In this document: positions 45,424 to 54,000 of the stretch, piece by piece
How the letters are laid out: every line of letters starts with the position of its first letter
Numbering within the stretch: the first letter of the stretch is position 1
Source: Nocardioidaceae bacterium
GTDB taxonomy: Bacteria; Actinomycetota; Actinomycetes; Propionibacteriales; Nocardioidaceae
Length of the DNA stretch: 64,000 nucleotides
Direction of reading: 5' to 3'
Assembly (NCBI GenBank): GCA_030655315.1
Contig: JAURVT010000032.1
Coordinates: forward strand, 61,359 to 125,358
Program-made: the position numbers and the translations under genes
Notes under the pieces: model-generated
Told to the model about the DNA's origin: nothing
Databases searched by the model: none
What the model saw: only the letters and a program-made list of their open reading frames with translations

Positions 45424-46652
45424 GCAGCGTCTCGCCGCAGCGCGACCACCGTCACGTCGTCCAGAGCGAGCTCGGCGGTGCAGAACCGGCGGACCTCGTC
45501 GACCAGCCCCCGGGGCGACAGGCCCGTGCGGACGAGGTCGACGAGCAGCCCCAGCCCCGCGGCGTGGCCCATCACCATGTCGCCGAGACCGTCGCTGAAC
45601 GCGAGCAGCACGTCGCCGGGCTGCAGGACCAGCCGGCTCTCGTGCCACTCGGCGTCGCGCAGGATGCCGATCGGCAGGCCGTCGCCGGTGACGCGGGTCG
45701 CGGTGCCGTCGGCCCGGACGTGCAGGCACAGGCCGTGACCCGCGTCGGCGACGCGCACCACCCCCGTCGGCACGTCGACGGCCAGCTGCAGCAGCGTCAC
45801 GAACGACGACGTGCGGTGCAGGTCGGTGTCGAGCGAGCGGGCGACCCGGCCCAGCAGGTCGCCGAGGTCGTCGTCGCGGCCGGCGAGGTCGGCCGAGGCG
45901 CGGACGTAGCTGCGCACGCCCACGCTGAGCAGCGCCGCACCGGTGCCCTTGCCCATCACGTCACCCAGCGTGATGCCGAGGTGGTCCGGGGCGAGCTGGT
46001 AGTCGTAGAAGTCGCCGCCCACGGCTCGCGCGGGCATGCACAGGCCGTCGATCTCGTACCCCGGCACCTCCGGGGCGCACTCCGGCAGCAGCGCGGTCTG
46101 CACCTGTCGCGCGTTCTGGCTCTCGGCCGACGCGGTCAGCTCTTCGGCCGTCCAGCTCGCCAGGTCGGCCAGGATGTCCAGCTGCTCGCGTGTCAGGTCA
46201 CGCGTGTGCGCGTCGTACAGGCAGAGCGTGGCCACGATCCCGCCCTGCTGGTCGAGCACGGGGTGGCCCGCGTAGAACCGCACGCCCAGCTCGCCGGTGA
46301 CCGCGGGGAGGTCGGCGGACCTCGCGTCGCGACGGGCGTCGCGGATGAGCAGCGGTCGAGACGGGTCGCTCACCAGATGGCAGAAGGTCTGCTCACGCGG
46401 CATCTCCTCCAGGTCGAGGCCGGCCACCGACTTGAACCAGGTGCGGTCGCGATCCACGAGCGAGATCGTCACGAAGTCGACGCCGAGCACCTGGCGGGCG
46501 AGCCGGGTGATCCGGTCGAAGCGCTCCTCGCGCGGGGTGTCGAGGATGCCGAGGCTGTCGACGGCCAGCTGGCGCGCGGCCTCGGCCGGGTCGCGCAGGA
46601 CCTCCGGTGCTCGCGTGAGCAGGGCGGCGGGCGGCGGGGGTGGGGCATTCAC
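45420..46652 (-). CDS. GAF - SpoIIE-type PP2C phosphatase (RsbU-like), first copy
   Basis: 410 residues. It opens with a Pro-rich stretch, then a GAF domain (~40-190: LGILDTPREERFDRITRLA, VRFYAGHPVLDQQGGIVATLCLYD) and a SpoIIE phosphatase domain (GGDFYDYQ, LGDVMGKGTGAALL, VADAGHGLCL, FSDGLGDM, LDDVTVVALRR). It is the first gene of the six-gene operon and should sense an internal cue through GAF. GTG at 46652 has GGGAG 9 nt upstream. The overall layout matches the phosphatase at the other end of the operon. Confidence 0.93.
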   Translation of the reverse strand: MNAPPPPPAALLTRAPEVLRDPAEAARQLAVDSLGILDTPREERFDRITRLARQVLGVDFVTISLVDRDRTWFKSVAGLDLEEMPREQTFCHLVSDPSRPLLIRDARRDARSADLPAVTGELGVRFYAGHPVLDQQGGIVATLCLYDAHTRDLTREQLDILADLASWTAEELTASAESQNARQVQTALLPECAPEVPGYEIDGLCMPARAVGGDFYDYQLAPDHLGITLGDVMGKGTGAALLSVGVRSYVRASADLAGRDDDLGDLLGRVARSLDTDLHRTSSFVTLLQLAVDVPTGVVRVADAGHGLCLHVRADGTATRVTGDGLPIGILRDAEWHESRLVLQPGDVLLAFSDGLGDMVMGHAAGLGLLVDLVRTGLSPRGLVDEVRRFCTAELALDDVTVVALRRDAA

Positions 46653-46886
46653 GGGCGGGGCTCCCGATTCGGTGTGGCGCAGGCGCCCCCCGAGTGGCGG
46701 CGTCCATCCCATCCAGGTGAAGGGGACTACCTAAATCGTGCCACAAAGACCAGCAGAGCACGTCAATTTGGATGAACCGTATGTGCGCAGATGCGACAGA
46801 ACGGTCGGGGCCTCGGCGGTGCGGCGAGCGACCGGGAGCTACGGGGAGCCGTCGCTTCGCTCCTCGGCGAATCCACAGTCCTGATC
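46653..46886. other. Upstream region of the partner-switching operon
   Basis: About 230 bp with no gene. It must hold the promoter of the six-gene operon. TAGGTA near 46729-46734 on the minus strand (in a GATTTAGGTAGT context) is a possible -10. A TTGACG at about 46759-46764 is too far away to be its -35. No confident call. Confidence 0.35.
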
Positions 46887-46935
46887 AATGACCGAGGGTC
46901 CCCCACGTGAAGCGTGTGGGGGACCCTCGGTCATT
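46887..46935 (-). terminator. Perfect 20-bp hairpin terminator after tRNA-Ala
   Basis: Arms 46887-46906 and 46916-46935 are perfectly complementary with a 9-nt loop. The element starts 4 nt downstream of the tRNA-Ala 3' end, so it should end that transcript. The T-tract is short. Confidence 0.85.
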
Positions 46936-46938
46936 CGG

Positions 46939-47011
46939 TGGAGCTACGGGGATTCGAACCCCGGACCTTCTCATTGCGAACGAGACGCGCTACCAACTGC
47001 GCCACAGCCCC
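46939..47011 (-). tRNA. tRNA-Ala (anticodon CGC)
   Basis: A canonical 73-nt cloverleaf: acceptor GGGGCTG with the G3-U70 pair, D-arm GCGC/GCGC, anticodon loop TTCGCAA, T-arm CGGGG-TTCGAAT-CCCCG, discriminator A. CCA is not encoded. It reads GCG codons. Confidence 0.95.
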
Positions 47012-47087
47012 AGTGCTCGCGCTGCGAGCGGATCCGACCTTACCACCTGCGCCGACCCGGTCGGCACCGCGGTGGTGGCCGGGAGGT

Positions 47088-47966
47088 CTAGTCGCCGACG
47101 GCGCGGCGACGCTCGCCCGGAGCGGCGTCGCGGGCCGGGCGCTCGGTGCGCTCGCCCTCGACGTGGCCCGACGTCCAGGTGCCGGCGTCACCGAAGTCCA
47201 CCGTGCGCACGGTGCGCGCGGCACGCGGCTTGTCGACGTAGGTCGGCAGCGTGACCGGCAGCGGGTCCCACAGGGTCGCGCCCGTCGTGGCGAGCACCGG
47301 GACGGCGTCGACGACCATCTCGTCGGCGTCGCCCGCGGCGAGCGGAACGTCCTCCATCACGTGCACGTGGTGCGGGTCGTGGTCCTCCACCTGGCCCGAG
47401 AGGACGACGGTCTCCTCGGAGTCGGCGATGCGGCGGGCCTGCTCCTCGTCGAGCTCGTCGAGGTCCTCGTCGTGGTGACGACGCGGCATTGACGGCATCG
47501 ACGGCATGGCGGGCATCGACGGGAGGTGCGGTGCGTGCGGGACCGCCAGGCCGAGCTCGCCCCGGACCTGGATCCGGCAGGCGACGAGCCAGGCGACGAC
47601 CAGACCACCGGGCACCGCGACCAGCCACCACGGCGCCACCGAGGTGGCCGCGAGGACGACGACGACGGTCAGCGCGCCGAGGAGGGTGAGCAGGGTGCGC
47701 CGGCGACGACGCGCGGCGAGCCGGGCGGCGGGACGGTCCATGGACGAGTGGGCGGGCGCCGCGTCGACGGGTGCCTCGTCCTCGGGAGCCTCGGCGTCGG
47801 TGTCGACGTCCTCGGCGGCCGCCGGACGGGTGAGCACGCGTCCGCGGGAGGTGAGGGTGGCGGCGGCGCCGGAGCGGGCCGCCTCGTCGTAGCGACGCAG
47901 CGCGAGCGGCACGAAGTACGCCGCCCACAGGACGACGATCGCCGCAAACACCAGACCAGCTGCCAC
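47088..47966 (-). CDS. glpR: Membrane protein, gephyrin-like molybdotransferase receptor (GlpR) candidate
   Basis: 292 residues. One helix lies at the N-terminus (~4-23, VFAAIVVLWAAYFVPLAL), then an acidic/Ala-rich cytoplasmic stretch, two closely spaced helices (~96-140), and a long soluble C-terminal part rich in Asp/Glu/His with a Met/Pro/Ser repeat (SMPAMPSMPSMP). The layout and the position near glp and rimJ match Rv0996 and the corynebacterial GlpR, the membrane receptor of the gephyrin-like Glp protein in cell division. TAACGT sits 7 nt before GTG 47966. The assignment rests on context and topology. Confidence 0.75.
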   Translation of the reverse strand: MAAGLVFAAIVVLWAAYFVPLALRRYDEAARSGAAATLTSRGRVLTRPAAAEDVDTDAEAPEDEAPVDAAPAHSSMDRPAARLAARRRRRTLLTLLGALTVVVVLAATSVAPWWLVAVPGGLVVAWLVACRIQVRGELGLAVPHAPHLPSMPAMPSMPSMPRRHHDEDLDELDEEQARRIADSEETVVLSGQVEDHDPHHVHVMEDVPLAAGDADEMVVDAVPVLATTGATLWDPLPVTLPTYVDKPRAARTVRTVDFGDAGTWTSGHVEGERTERPARDAAPGERRRAVGD

Positions 47967-47973
47967 GTCCCGA

Positions 47974-47979
47974 ACGTTA
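47974..47979 (-). promoter_or_regulatory. Candidate -10, leaderless glpR transcript
   Basis: TAACGT on the minus strand, 7 nt before GTG 47966. Confidence 0.5.
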
Positions 47980-48057
47980 GGTCCCGCGGACGGCCCCGTC
48001 CCGCGTCTCGCGCGGTGTGTCGCCTGCGAACTTGTGTGACGCGTGTGGCGCCGACGC

Positions 48058-48663
48058 TCAGGCGGTGTCGGCGGGCTGCTCGAGGATCCGCGCGAGCAGC
48101 CCCCGCGGCACCTCGTCGGCCGTGACGGCGAAGAGCACGTGGTCGCGCCACGCGCCGTCGATGTGCAGGTACTGCGGGGCCAGGCCCACCTGCCGCAGAC
48201 CGAGCTTCTCGGCCACCGCGAGGCTCGCGACGTTCTCGGGGCGGATGGCCACCTCGATCCGGTGCAGGCCGACCGCGGACAGGCAGTGGTCGATGACGAG
48301 GGCGACGGCCACCGGCGTGATGCCCTTGCCGGCGTGCGACCGCGAGATCCAGTAGCCCACCTGGGCCCAGCGGGCCGAGCCCCAGGTGACGCCCGAGACG
48401 GTGACCTGCCCAACCATCTGGCCGTCGTAGGTGGTGACGAACGGCAGCGAGCGTCCCTCGCGGGCCTGCGCCCGCAGCCCGCGCACCATCTGCCGGAACG
48501 ACCCGGCACCGGGGTGCGAGCCCTCGGGCAGCGTGGCCTCCCACGGGGTCAGCCACGCACGGCTCTCACGGTGCAGCCGGGCCCAGGCCGTCGCGTCGGC
48601 ACGCTGCAGGGGCCTCACCCCGATGCGTCCGTGGGTCAGGGTGGCCGGCCAGCCGGCGGTCAG
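48058..48663 (-). CDS. rimJ: GNAT-family acetyltransferase, RimJ-like
   Basis: About 201 residues. RimJ/RimL type: GRIGVRPLQRADATAWARLH, VGYWISRSHAGKGITPVAVALVIDH and RIEVAIRPENVASLAVAEKLGLRQVG. The likely substrate is a protein N-terminus or a peptide. The family N-terminus (W-P-x-T-L-x-x-G) is present, but no ATG, GTG or TTG precedes it. The apparent start is CTG 48663, in a CTGA overlap with the moaB stop; the next GTG in frame would cut 15 conserved residues. It matches Rv0995. Confidence 0.9.
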   Translation of the reverse strand: MTAGWPATLTHGRIGVRPLQRADATAWARLHRESRAWLTPWEATLPEGSHPGAGSFRQMVRGLRAQAREGRSLPFVTTYDGQMVGQVTVSGVTWGSARWAQVGYWISRSHAGKGITPVAVALVIDHCLSAVGLHRIEVAIRPENVASLAVAEKLGLRQVGLAPQYLHIDGAWRDHVLFAVTADEVPRGLLARILEQPADTA

Positions 48664-49181
48664 GACGCACCGCCGCTGGTCTCGGTGGCGCCGGTGCCGG
48701 CGTCGTGGGATCGGTGGTCGACGCCGTTGACCTGGTCGACCGCGTGCACGAGCACGGGCTCGAGGATGTCGAGCCCGTCGCGCACGCCTCCCGCTGAGCC
48801 CGGGAGGTTGACGACCACGGTGCGGTCGGCGACGCCGGCGAGCCCGCGCGAGAGCATCGCAGTGGGCACGCCCGCCTCGACCCCGTGACGACGGATGGCC
48901 TCGGCAACGCCCGGCAGGTGCCGGTCGAGCAGGGGCGCGGTGGCCTCGGGGGTGGCGTCGGTGGGGCTGATGCCCGTGCCGCCGGTGGTGATGACGACGT
49001 CGAAGTCGAGGTCCACGGCCTCGCGGAGCGCCTCGGCGACCGGGTCGCCGTCGGGCACCACGACCGGTCCCTCCACCTCGAAGCCCCAGCCGGTGAGCCG
49101 CTCGACGATGATCGGTCCGCCGGTGTCCTGGTAGACGCCGGCGGCGGCGCGGTTGGAGCAGGTGACGACCAGGGCCCTCAC
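48660..49181 (-). CDS. moaB: Molybdenum cofactor biosynthesis protein MoaB/Mog family
   Basis: 173 residues. MoCF-binding fold with [13 protein letters not shown] and [18 protein letters not shown], typical of MoaB/MogA, which adenylylate molybdopterin. Start GTG 49181 overlaps the moaC stop (GTGA). An Asp/Thr-rich tail extends past the core. Confidence 0.93.
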   Translation of the reverse strand: MRALVVTCSNRAAAGVYQDTGGPIIVERLTGWGFEVEGPVVVPDGDPVAEALREAVDLDFDVVITTGGTGISPTDATPEATAPLLDRHLPGVAEAIRRHGVEAGVPTAMLSRGLAGVADRTVVVNLPGSAGGVRDGLDILEPVLVHAVDQVNGVDHRSHDAGTGATETSGGAS

Positions 49182-49651
49182 GACTCGCTCCAGTCGCCGC
49201 TGCGGCCACCGGACTTCGCGGTCACCCGGATGTCGGTGAGGACCGCGTGCTTGTCGACCGCCTTGACCATGTCGACGACGGTGAGCGCCGCGACCGTGAC
49301 GGCCGTCAGCGCCTCCATCTCGACGCCGGTGCGGTCGGTGGTGCGCACCGTGGCCGTGATCGCGACGCCCTCGTCGCGGACGTCGAGGTCGACCTCGACA
49401 CCGCTCAGCGCGAGCGGGTGGCACAGCGGCACGAGGTCGGGGGTGCGCTTGGCGCCCATGATGCCGGCCACGCGGGCGACGCCGAGCGCATCGCCCTTGG
49501 GCACGTCGCCCTCGCGGAGCAGCGCGACGACCTGCGGCGAGACGAGCACCGTCCCGGCGGCCGTGGCGGTGCGGGTGGTGACGTCCTTGGTCGAGACGTC
49601 GACCATCCGGGCGGCGCCGCGCTCGTCGACGTGGGTGAGGCGGGCGGCCAT
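49178..49651 (-). CDS. moaC: Cyclic pyranopterin monophosphate synthase
   Basis: 157 residues, usual length. [43 protein letters not shown] and the closing KSGGRSG define MoaC, which acts with MoaA to make cPMP. No moaA is visible in the window. TGATG junction with glp. Confidence 0.96.
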   Translation of the reverse strand: MAARLTHVDERGAARMVDVSTKDVTTRTATAAGTVLVSPQVVALLREGDVPKGDALGVARVAGIMGAKRTPDLVPLCHPLALSGVEVDLDVRDEGVAITATVRTTDRTGVEMEALTAVTVAALTVVDMVKAVDKHAVLTDIRVTAKSGGRSGDWSES

Positions 49652-50907
49652 CAGAACGACCGGTCCAGCACGAGCACCTTGGCGACGTCGCCGACGTTGA
49701 GCGCGGTCTCGTCCTCGCCGACCACGATCAGCGCGTTGGCCTGGGCGAGCCCGCCGATCATGTGCGAGCCGCTGCCGCCGACCGGCGTGACGCGGGCGCC
49801 GCGCTCGGTGACCTCGAAGACGCCCCGCAGGTACTGGCGCTTGCCCGCGGCCGACGCGACGTCGGTGGTGAGCGTCGCCTGGACCAGCGGGCGTCGGTAC
49901 GGAAGCAGGCCCATCATCCGGCGCAGGGCCGGCACGACGAACACCTCGAAGGACACGTAGGCCGACACCGGGTTGCCCGGGAGCGTGATGATCGGCGTCT
50001 GCTCCTCGCCGACGATGCCGAAGCCCTGCGGCTTGCCGGGCTGCATCTTGACCTCGACGAAGTCGACCGAGCCCAGGGGCGACAGCGCCTCCTTGACGAC
50101 GTCGTAGCTGCCCTTGCTCACGCCGCCGCTCGTGACGACGAGGTCGGCGCGGACCAGCTGGTCGGACAACATCCGGGTGAACTCGGCGGGGTCGTCCGGC
50201 GCCACGCCGACCCGGTAGGCGATGGCGCCGAGCGCGCGGGCCGAGGCGGCCAGCATGAAGCTGTTGCCGTCGTGCACGGAGTCGAAGTCCAGACCCGTGC
50301 CGGGCTCGCGGAGCTCGTCGCCGGTGGAGATGATGACGACGCGGGGTCGCGGGCGGGCGCGCACGCGCGATCGGCCGAGCGACGCGAGCAGGCCGATCTC
50401 GCGGGGCCCGATGACGGTGCCCTCGTCGAACACGACGTCGCCCGCTCGGACGTCCTCGCCCGCGGGCCGGACGTGCTGGCCGACGGCCCGCGACTCGTAG
50501 ATCGTGACGTTGGCGGTGCCGCCGTCGGTGGCCTCGATCGGGACGACGGTGTCGGCGCCGGTGGGCATCGGCGCACCCGTCATGATCTTGACCGCCGCGC
50601 CGGGCGAGATGGCGAACGGACGGCTGGTGCCGGCGGCGGACTCACCGACCACGGCCAGCGTGACCGGGCGGTGGTCCGAGGCGCCGTCGATGTCGACCTG
50701 GCGGACGGCGTACCCGTCCATCGCGCTGTTGGTGAAGCGCGGCAGGTCGGTGGGGCTCGCCACCTCCTCGCACAGGGGCAGGCCGAGTGTCTCGAGGAGC
50801 GGCTGGTCGTAGGGCTGGAGCGGGCCGAGGCTCTCCAGGATCCTGCGCAGGTGCTCGTCGACGGTGTACGGACCCGTCGTCGCGTCCACCGCGGAGGCTG
50901 CATCCAT
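49651..50907 (-). CDS. glp: Gephyrin-like molybdotransferase Glp / MoeA family
   Basis: 418 residues. Domain order of MoeA/gephyrin [64 protein letters not shown] and [16 protein letters not shown]. MoeA inserts molybdate into molybdopterin. In corynebacteria the Glp paralogue instead couples cell division and polar growth via GlpR, and the glpR candidate here is close by. Both roles are possible. ATG 50907 has TAGGCT 7 nt upstream, which overlaps the galU stop. Confidence 0.92.
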   Translation of the reverse strand: MDAASAVDATTGPYTVDEHLRRILESLGPLQPYDQPLLETLGLPLCEEVASPTDLPRFTNSAMDGYAVRQVDIDGASDHRPVTLAVVGESAAGTSRPFAISPGAAVKIMTGAPMPTGADTVVPIEATDGGTANVTIYESRAVGQHVRPAGEDVRAGDVVFDEGTVIGPREIGLLASLGRSRVRARPRPRVVIISTGDELREPGTGLDFDSVHDGNSFMLAASARALGAIAYRVGVAPDDPAEFTRMLSDQLVRADLVVTSGGVSKGSYDVVKEALSPLGSVDFVEVKMQPGKPQGFGIVGEEQTPIITLPGNPVSAYVSFEVFVVPALRRMMGLLPYRRPLVQATLTTDVASAAGKRQYLRGVFEVTERGARVTPVGGSGSHMIGGLAQANALIVVGEDETALNVGDVAKVLVLDRSF

Positions 50908-50914
50908 GACGTGA

Positions 50915-50920
50915 AGCCTA
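50915..50920 (-). promoter_or_regulatory. Candidate -10, leaderless glp transcript
   Basis: TAGGCT on the minus strand, 7 nt before ATG 50907; its first three bases are the galU stop codon. Confidence 0.45.
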
Positions 50921-52300
50921 GCCCCGGTCGAGGACGGCGGCGTCCGGCACGGTGCCCGGTGCACCCTCGTCCTCCAGCGCCGCGTCGCCGCGGACCACGA
51001 CGTCGCGCCCGAACGTCCAGTCGCCGCGGACCCGGAGCGAGGTGGCCCCGCGCAACGACGGCGCCCCGTGCGGGAAGCGCGCGTCGAAGTCGCCGATCAG
51101 CTTGTAGTGGGCCCCGTCGAGGTCGACCGCGGGCGGGTCGACGCGGCGCGTGAGGCGGTCGTCGTCGCCGACGTCGTAAACGTCCGAGCGCAGCAGCAGC
51201 AGGTCGTTGGTGGTCTTGACGGGCAGGAACCGCGAGCGCTCGACCTCGATGGCGGTGGCGCCGTCGAACACCTCGACCGCCGCGCCCATCGCGCTCTCGA
51301 CCTGGATCACCTGGGGCGACGACGGGTCACCGGGGTCGACGGTCTTGACGTTGCGGATCAGCGGCAGGCCCAGCACGCCACCGTTCTCGCGCAGCGTGTC
51401 GGCCAGGACCCGCAGGTCGAACCAGAGGTTGTTGGTGTGGAAGTACGGGTGCTTGGCGATGTCGCCCGCGGCGGCCTCGTCGTCCTTCGGGGTCTGCGCG
51501 GTCTCGCGCAGGATCAGGCGGCCGTCGCTGCGGCGCACCACCAGGTGGCCGCCCTTGACGTCGGCGGGCGTGCGGCGGCACACCTCGGCAGCGTAGGGAG
51601 CGCCGGACGCGGCGAACCAGCCGGCGACCGTCGGGTCGGGGGCGGCGCCGAGGTTGTCGGAGTTGGAGACGCTCGCGTAGCGGAAGCCCGCGTCGAGCAG
51701 CGTCTGCAGCACGCCGGACACGTCGAGCGCGGTGTAGAGGTCGCCGTGGCCGGGCGGGCACCAGGTGAGGGACGGGTCGGCGTCCCACTCGACGGGCGTG
51801 AGGTCGTCGGCGCGGAGCTTGGGCTCGCGGTTCTGCAGGAAGTCCGCCGGCAGGCCCTCGGTGGCGACGTCGTCGTGACCGGCGAGGGCGGCGAGCGTGT
51901 CGTCGCGGGTGCGGAAGCTGTCCATGAACAGCAGCGGGAGCCGGACGTCGTAGGCCTGGCGCAGGTGCCGGACCTGGCCCACGATCAGGTCGAGGAAGCT
52001 GCGGCCGGGACGGACCTCGAGCAGCGACTTGGCCCGGTCCATCCCCATCGACGTCCCGAGGCCGCCGTTGAGCTTGATGATGCAGGTGGCGTCGAGGGCC
52101 GCGCGGGCCTCGTCGTCGGACACCTCGAGGTCGGCCAGGCGCGGGACGTCCACGAGCGGGTCGACGTCGGCCTCGTGGATGACGCCGGTCTCGCCGGACT
52201 CCAGCTGGGCGTAGAAGCGGGCGAACACCTCGATCGCCTGCTCGGCGACGCCTCCGTCGACCATCTTCTGCCGGGCCAGCTCGAGTCCGCGCTCGCTCAT
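50918..52300 (-). CDS. galU: UTP--glucose-1-phosphate uridylyltransferase (UDPGP family)
   Basis: 460 residues. CIIKLNGGLGTSMGMDRAKSLLEV is the nucleotide-binding signature of the eukaryote-like UDPGP family, not the short RmlA-like GalU. LPLLFMDSFRTRDDT, GHGDLYTAL, SVSNSDNLGA and FHTNNLWFDL follow. It makes UDP-glucose, which could feed the polysaccharide operons here. It is divergent from the folate cyclo-ligase gene and lies 10 bp before glp. Confidence 0.93.
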   Translation of the reverse strand: MSERGLELARQKMVDGGVAEQAIEVFARFYAQLESGETGVIHEADVDPLVDVPRLADLEVSDDEARAALDATCIIKLNGGLGTSMGMDRAKSLLEVRPGRSFLDLIVGQVRHLRQAYDVRLPLLFMDSFRTRDDTLAALAGHDDVATEGLPADFLQNREPKLRADDLTPVEWDADPSLTWCPPGHGDLYTALDVSGVLQTLLDAGFRYASVSNSDNLGAAPDPTVAGWFAASGAPYAAEVCRRTPADVKGGHLVVRRSDGRLILRETAQTPKDDEAAAGDIAKHPYFHTNNLWFDLRVLADTLRENGGVLGLPLIRNVKTVDPGDPSSPQVIQVESAMGAAVEVFDGATAIEVERSRFLPVKTTNDLLLLRSDVYDVGDDDRLTRRVDPPAVDLDGAHYKLIGDFDARFPHGAPSLRGATSLRVRGDWTFGRDVVVRGDAALEDEGAPGTVPDAAVLDRG

Positions 52301-52363
52301 CGTGCTCCTTGACCGGGGTCTGGTGTTCGGGCGTCGCTCATCCTAGGGGCGGGCGGGCTCGGC

Positions 52364-52369
52364 TACCGT
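52364..52369 (+). promoter_or_regulatory. Candidate -10, leaderless folate cyclo-ligase transcript
   Basis: TACCGT, 7 nt before ATG 52377. Confidence 0.5.
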
Positions 52370-52376
52370 CCGGCCC

Positions 52377-52967
52377 ATGGGCCAGCACCTCGTCGCCGCC
52401 AAGGACGACCTGCGCCGGCGGCTCCTCGCCGCCCGCGCCGCACGGACCGCCGAGGCACGCGCGTCCGCCGGCGTGGCGCTCGGCGAGCGCCTGCTGACCG
52501 CGGACCTCGTGGCGGGCGCACGCACCGTCGCGGCCTTCGTCTCCTTCGGCGCCGAGCCCCCCACGAGCCCGTTCCTCGACGCCTGCCTGGCCACGGGGGT
52601 GCGCGTGCTCGTCCCGCTGGTGCGTCCGGCGGGGGTGCTCGACTGGGCCGAGCTCGACGGCTCCGACCTGCGCCCCGGCGGCCTCGGCATCCCCGAGCCG
52701 ACGGGCCGCCCGCTCGGCACCTCGGCGCTGTCGACGGCGGACGTCGTCCTCGTCCCCGCCCTCGCCGTCGACCCCGCCGGCCACCGCCTCGGCCGTGGCG
52801 CCGGCTACTACGACCGCGCCCTCGCCGGCCTGCGCGACGGCGTGCCCCGCATCGCCGTCGTCTTCGACGACGAGCTCCTCCCCCACGTCCCCACCGAGCC
52901 CCACGACGTCCCCGTCACCCACCACCTCACCCCCTCCACCCCCCTCACCCCCACCTCTTCTCGTTGA
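52377..52967 (+). CDS. 5-formyltetrahydrofolate cyclo-ligase
   Basis: 196 residues. KDDLRRRLLAARAAR (substrate-side basic residues), LVPALAVDPAGHRLGRGAGYYDRAL (ATP/Mg site) and the closing HDVPVTHHLTP define the family (MTHFS). It converts 5-formyl-THF to 5,10-methenyl-THF. It corresponds to Rv0992c. The end is a Thr/Pro-rich tail with its stop inside the first palindrome copy. Confidence 0.95.
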   Translation: MGQHLVAAKDDLRRRLLAARAARTAEARASAGVALGERLLTADLVAGARTVAAFVSFGAEPPTSPFLDACLATGVRVLVPLVRPAGVLDWAELDGSDLRPGGLGIPEPTGRPLGTSALSTADVVLVPALAVDPAGHRLGRGAGYYDRALAGLRDGVPRIAVVFDDELLPHVPTEPHDVPVTHHLTPSTPLTPTSSR

Positions 52968-53023
52968 GTTCCGGCTCAGTTACCCATCTCGGCGCGACAT
53001 GGGTAACTGAGCCGGAACTCGAC
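52963..53023. repeat. Long palindrome, copy A (DUF559-flanking)
   Basis: A 25-bp stem with one G-U pair (arms 52963-52987 and 52999-53023, 11-nt loop), core TTCCGGCTCAGTTACCC. It follows the cyclo-ligase stop and can act as its terminator. The 22-nt sequence 52966-52987 recurs identically at 54006-54027, on the other side of the DUF559 gene. Confidence 0.9.
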
Positions 53024-53088
53024 GCGGCGCGACGGACGTGGCCTGTGGACGGACGGCAGAGCGGGCGCCGCCGCCCCAACCTGCGGGC

Positions 53089-53988
53089 ATGGCACGACAC
53101 GCCCCTGTCCCCGACGACCTGCTCCGGCGCCCCTTCGGCTACGCCGAGGCGAGGCGCCGTGGGGTGACCCGGCGCGTCCTGATGGGGCCGCGGTTCCGCC
53201 GCGTCCATCCGCAGGTGTACTGCCAAGTCGGTCTGGACCTCACCTTCGAGACGGCCCTGGACGCCGCGCTGCTCGCCCTCCCGTCCGACGCCGTCGCGTC
53301 GCACGACACGGCCGCTCGGCTGCTGGGGCTCCCGCTCCCGCCGTGGATGGGGCGCGAGCTGCACTTCTGGGTGCCCGACACGTGGACCGGGCTGACTCTC
53401 GACGGGATCGCCCTCCACCGGTACAAGGACCGACCGGCCACGGTCCGGGTGGATGGGCGTTGGGTCACCGCGCCGGGCAAGACCTTCGTCGACATGGCGA
53501 CCCGCCTGCGTCTGGACGACCTCGTGGCGCTCGGGGACGGAGTGGTCAGGCGCGCCGGAATGCTGCCGATCGAGCTGCAGCGTCTGGCGCGGGAGCCTCG
53601 GCGGCGATGGATCCGGAAGGCCCGACAGGCTGCGAGGCTCGTGCGAGCGGGTGTCGACTCGGCGCCCGAGACGCACCTCCGGCTCGCGATCGCCGACGAC
53701 TTCCTCCCCGAGCCCGAGGTCGGCAGGGCCGTCTTCGACGACGCGGGCGGCTGGATCGCCACGCCCGACCTCAGCTGGCCGCAGTACAGGATCGCGGTGG
53801 AGTACGACGGTGAGCACCACCTGAAGGACAAGCGCCAGTACGACCGCGACATCGGCCGCCGGGAGAACCTCGAGGCCGAGGGCTGGATCGTCGTCGTGGT
53901 CACCGCCGACCGTCTCTACAAGCGCCGCCCACAGACCCTCTCCCGCATCCGAGCACACCTCGTCGCGCGCGGCGCCCCCGTCTTCTGA
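53089..53988 (+). CDS. AbiEi-like N-terminal region + DUF559 (Vsr-like nuclease fold) protein
   Basis: 299 residues. The N-terminal ~60 residues resemble the winged-helix of AbiEi-type antitoxins (FGYAEARRRGVTRRVLMGPRFRRVHPQVY); the middle is beta-rich (~65-150). The C-terminal ~90 residues form a DUF559/Vsr-like restriction-endonuclease fold with TPDLSWPQYRIAVEYDGEHH and a closing helix. Asp, Glu and His of the putative active site are present. No partner toxin gene is adjacent. Function in this family is not established. It is bracketed by two copies of one long palindrome and lies in a spot that separates otherwise conserved neighbours. Confidence 0.8.
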   Translation: MARHAPVPDDLLRRPFGYAEARRRGVTRRVLMGPRFRRVHPQVYCQVGLDLTFETALDAALLALPSDAVASHDTAARLLGLPLPPWMGRELHFWVPDTWTGLTLDGIALHRYKDRPATVRVDGRWVTAPGKTFVDMATRLRLDDLVALGDGVVRRAGMLPIELQRLAREPRRRWIRKARQAARLVRAGVDSAPETHLRLAIADDFLPEPEVGRAVFDDAGGWIATPDLSWPQYRIAVEYDGEHHLKDKRQYDRDIGRRENLEAEGWIVVVVTADRLYKRRPQTLSRIRAHLVARGAPVF

Positions 53989-54000
53989 CCCCACGACCGC

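Noticed and set aside
46759..46764. TTGACG as -35 of the partner-switching operon
   Set aside because: The nearest -10-like hexamer (around 46729) is about 25 nt away, outside the normal spacing.
53089..53988. An AbiE-type toxin-antitoxin pair
   Set aside because: Only the AbiEi-like N-terminal region is present; no AbiEii nucleotidyltransferase gene lies next to it.
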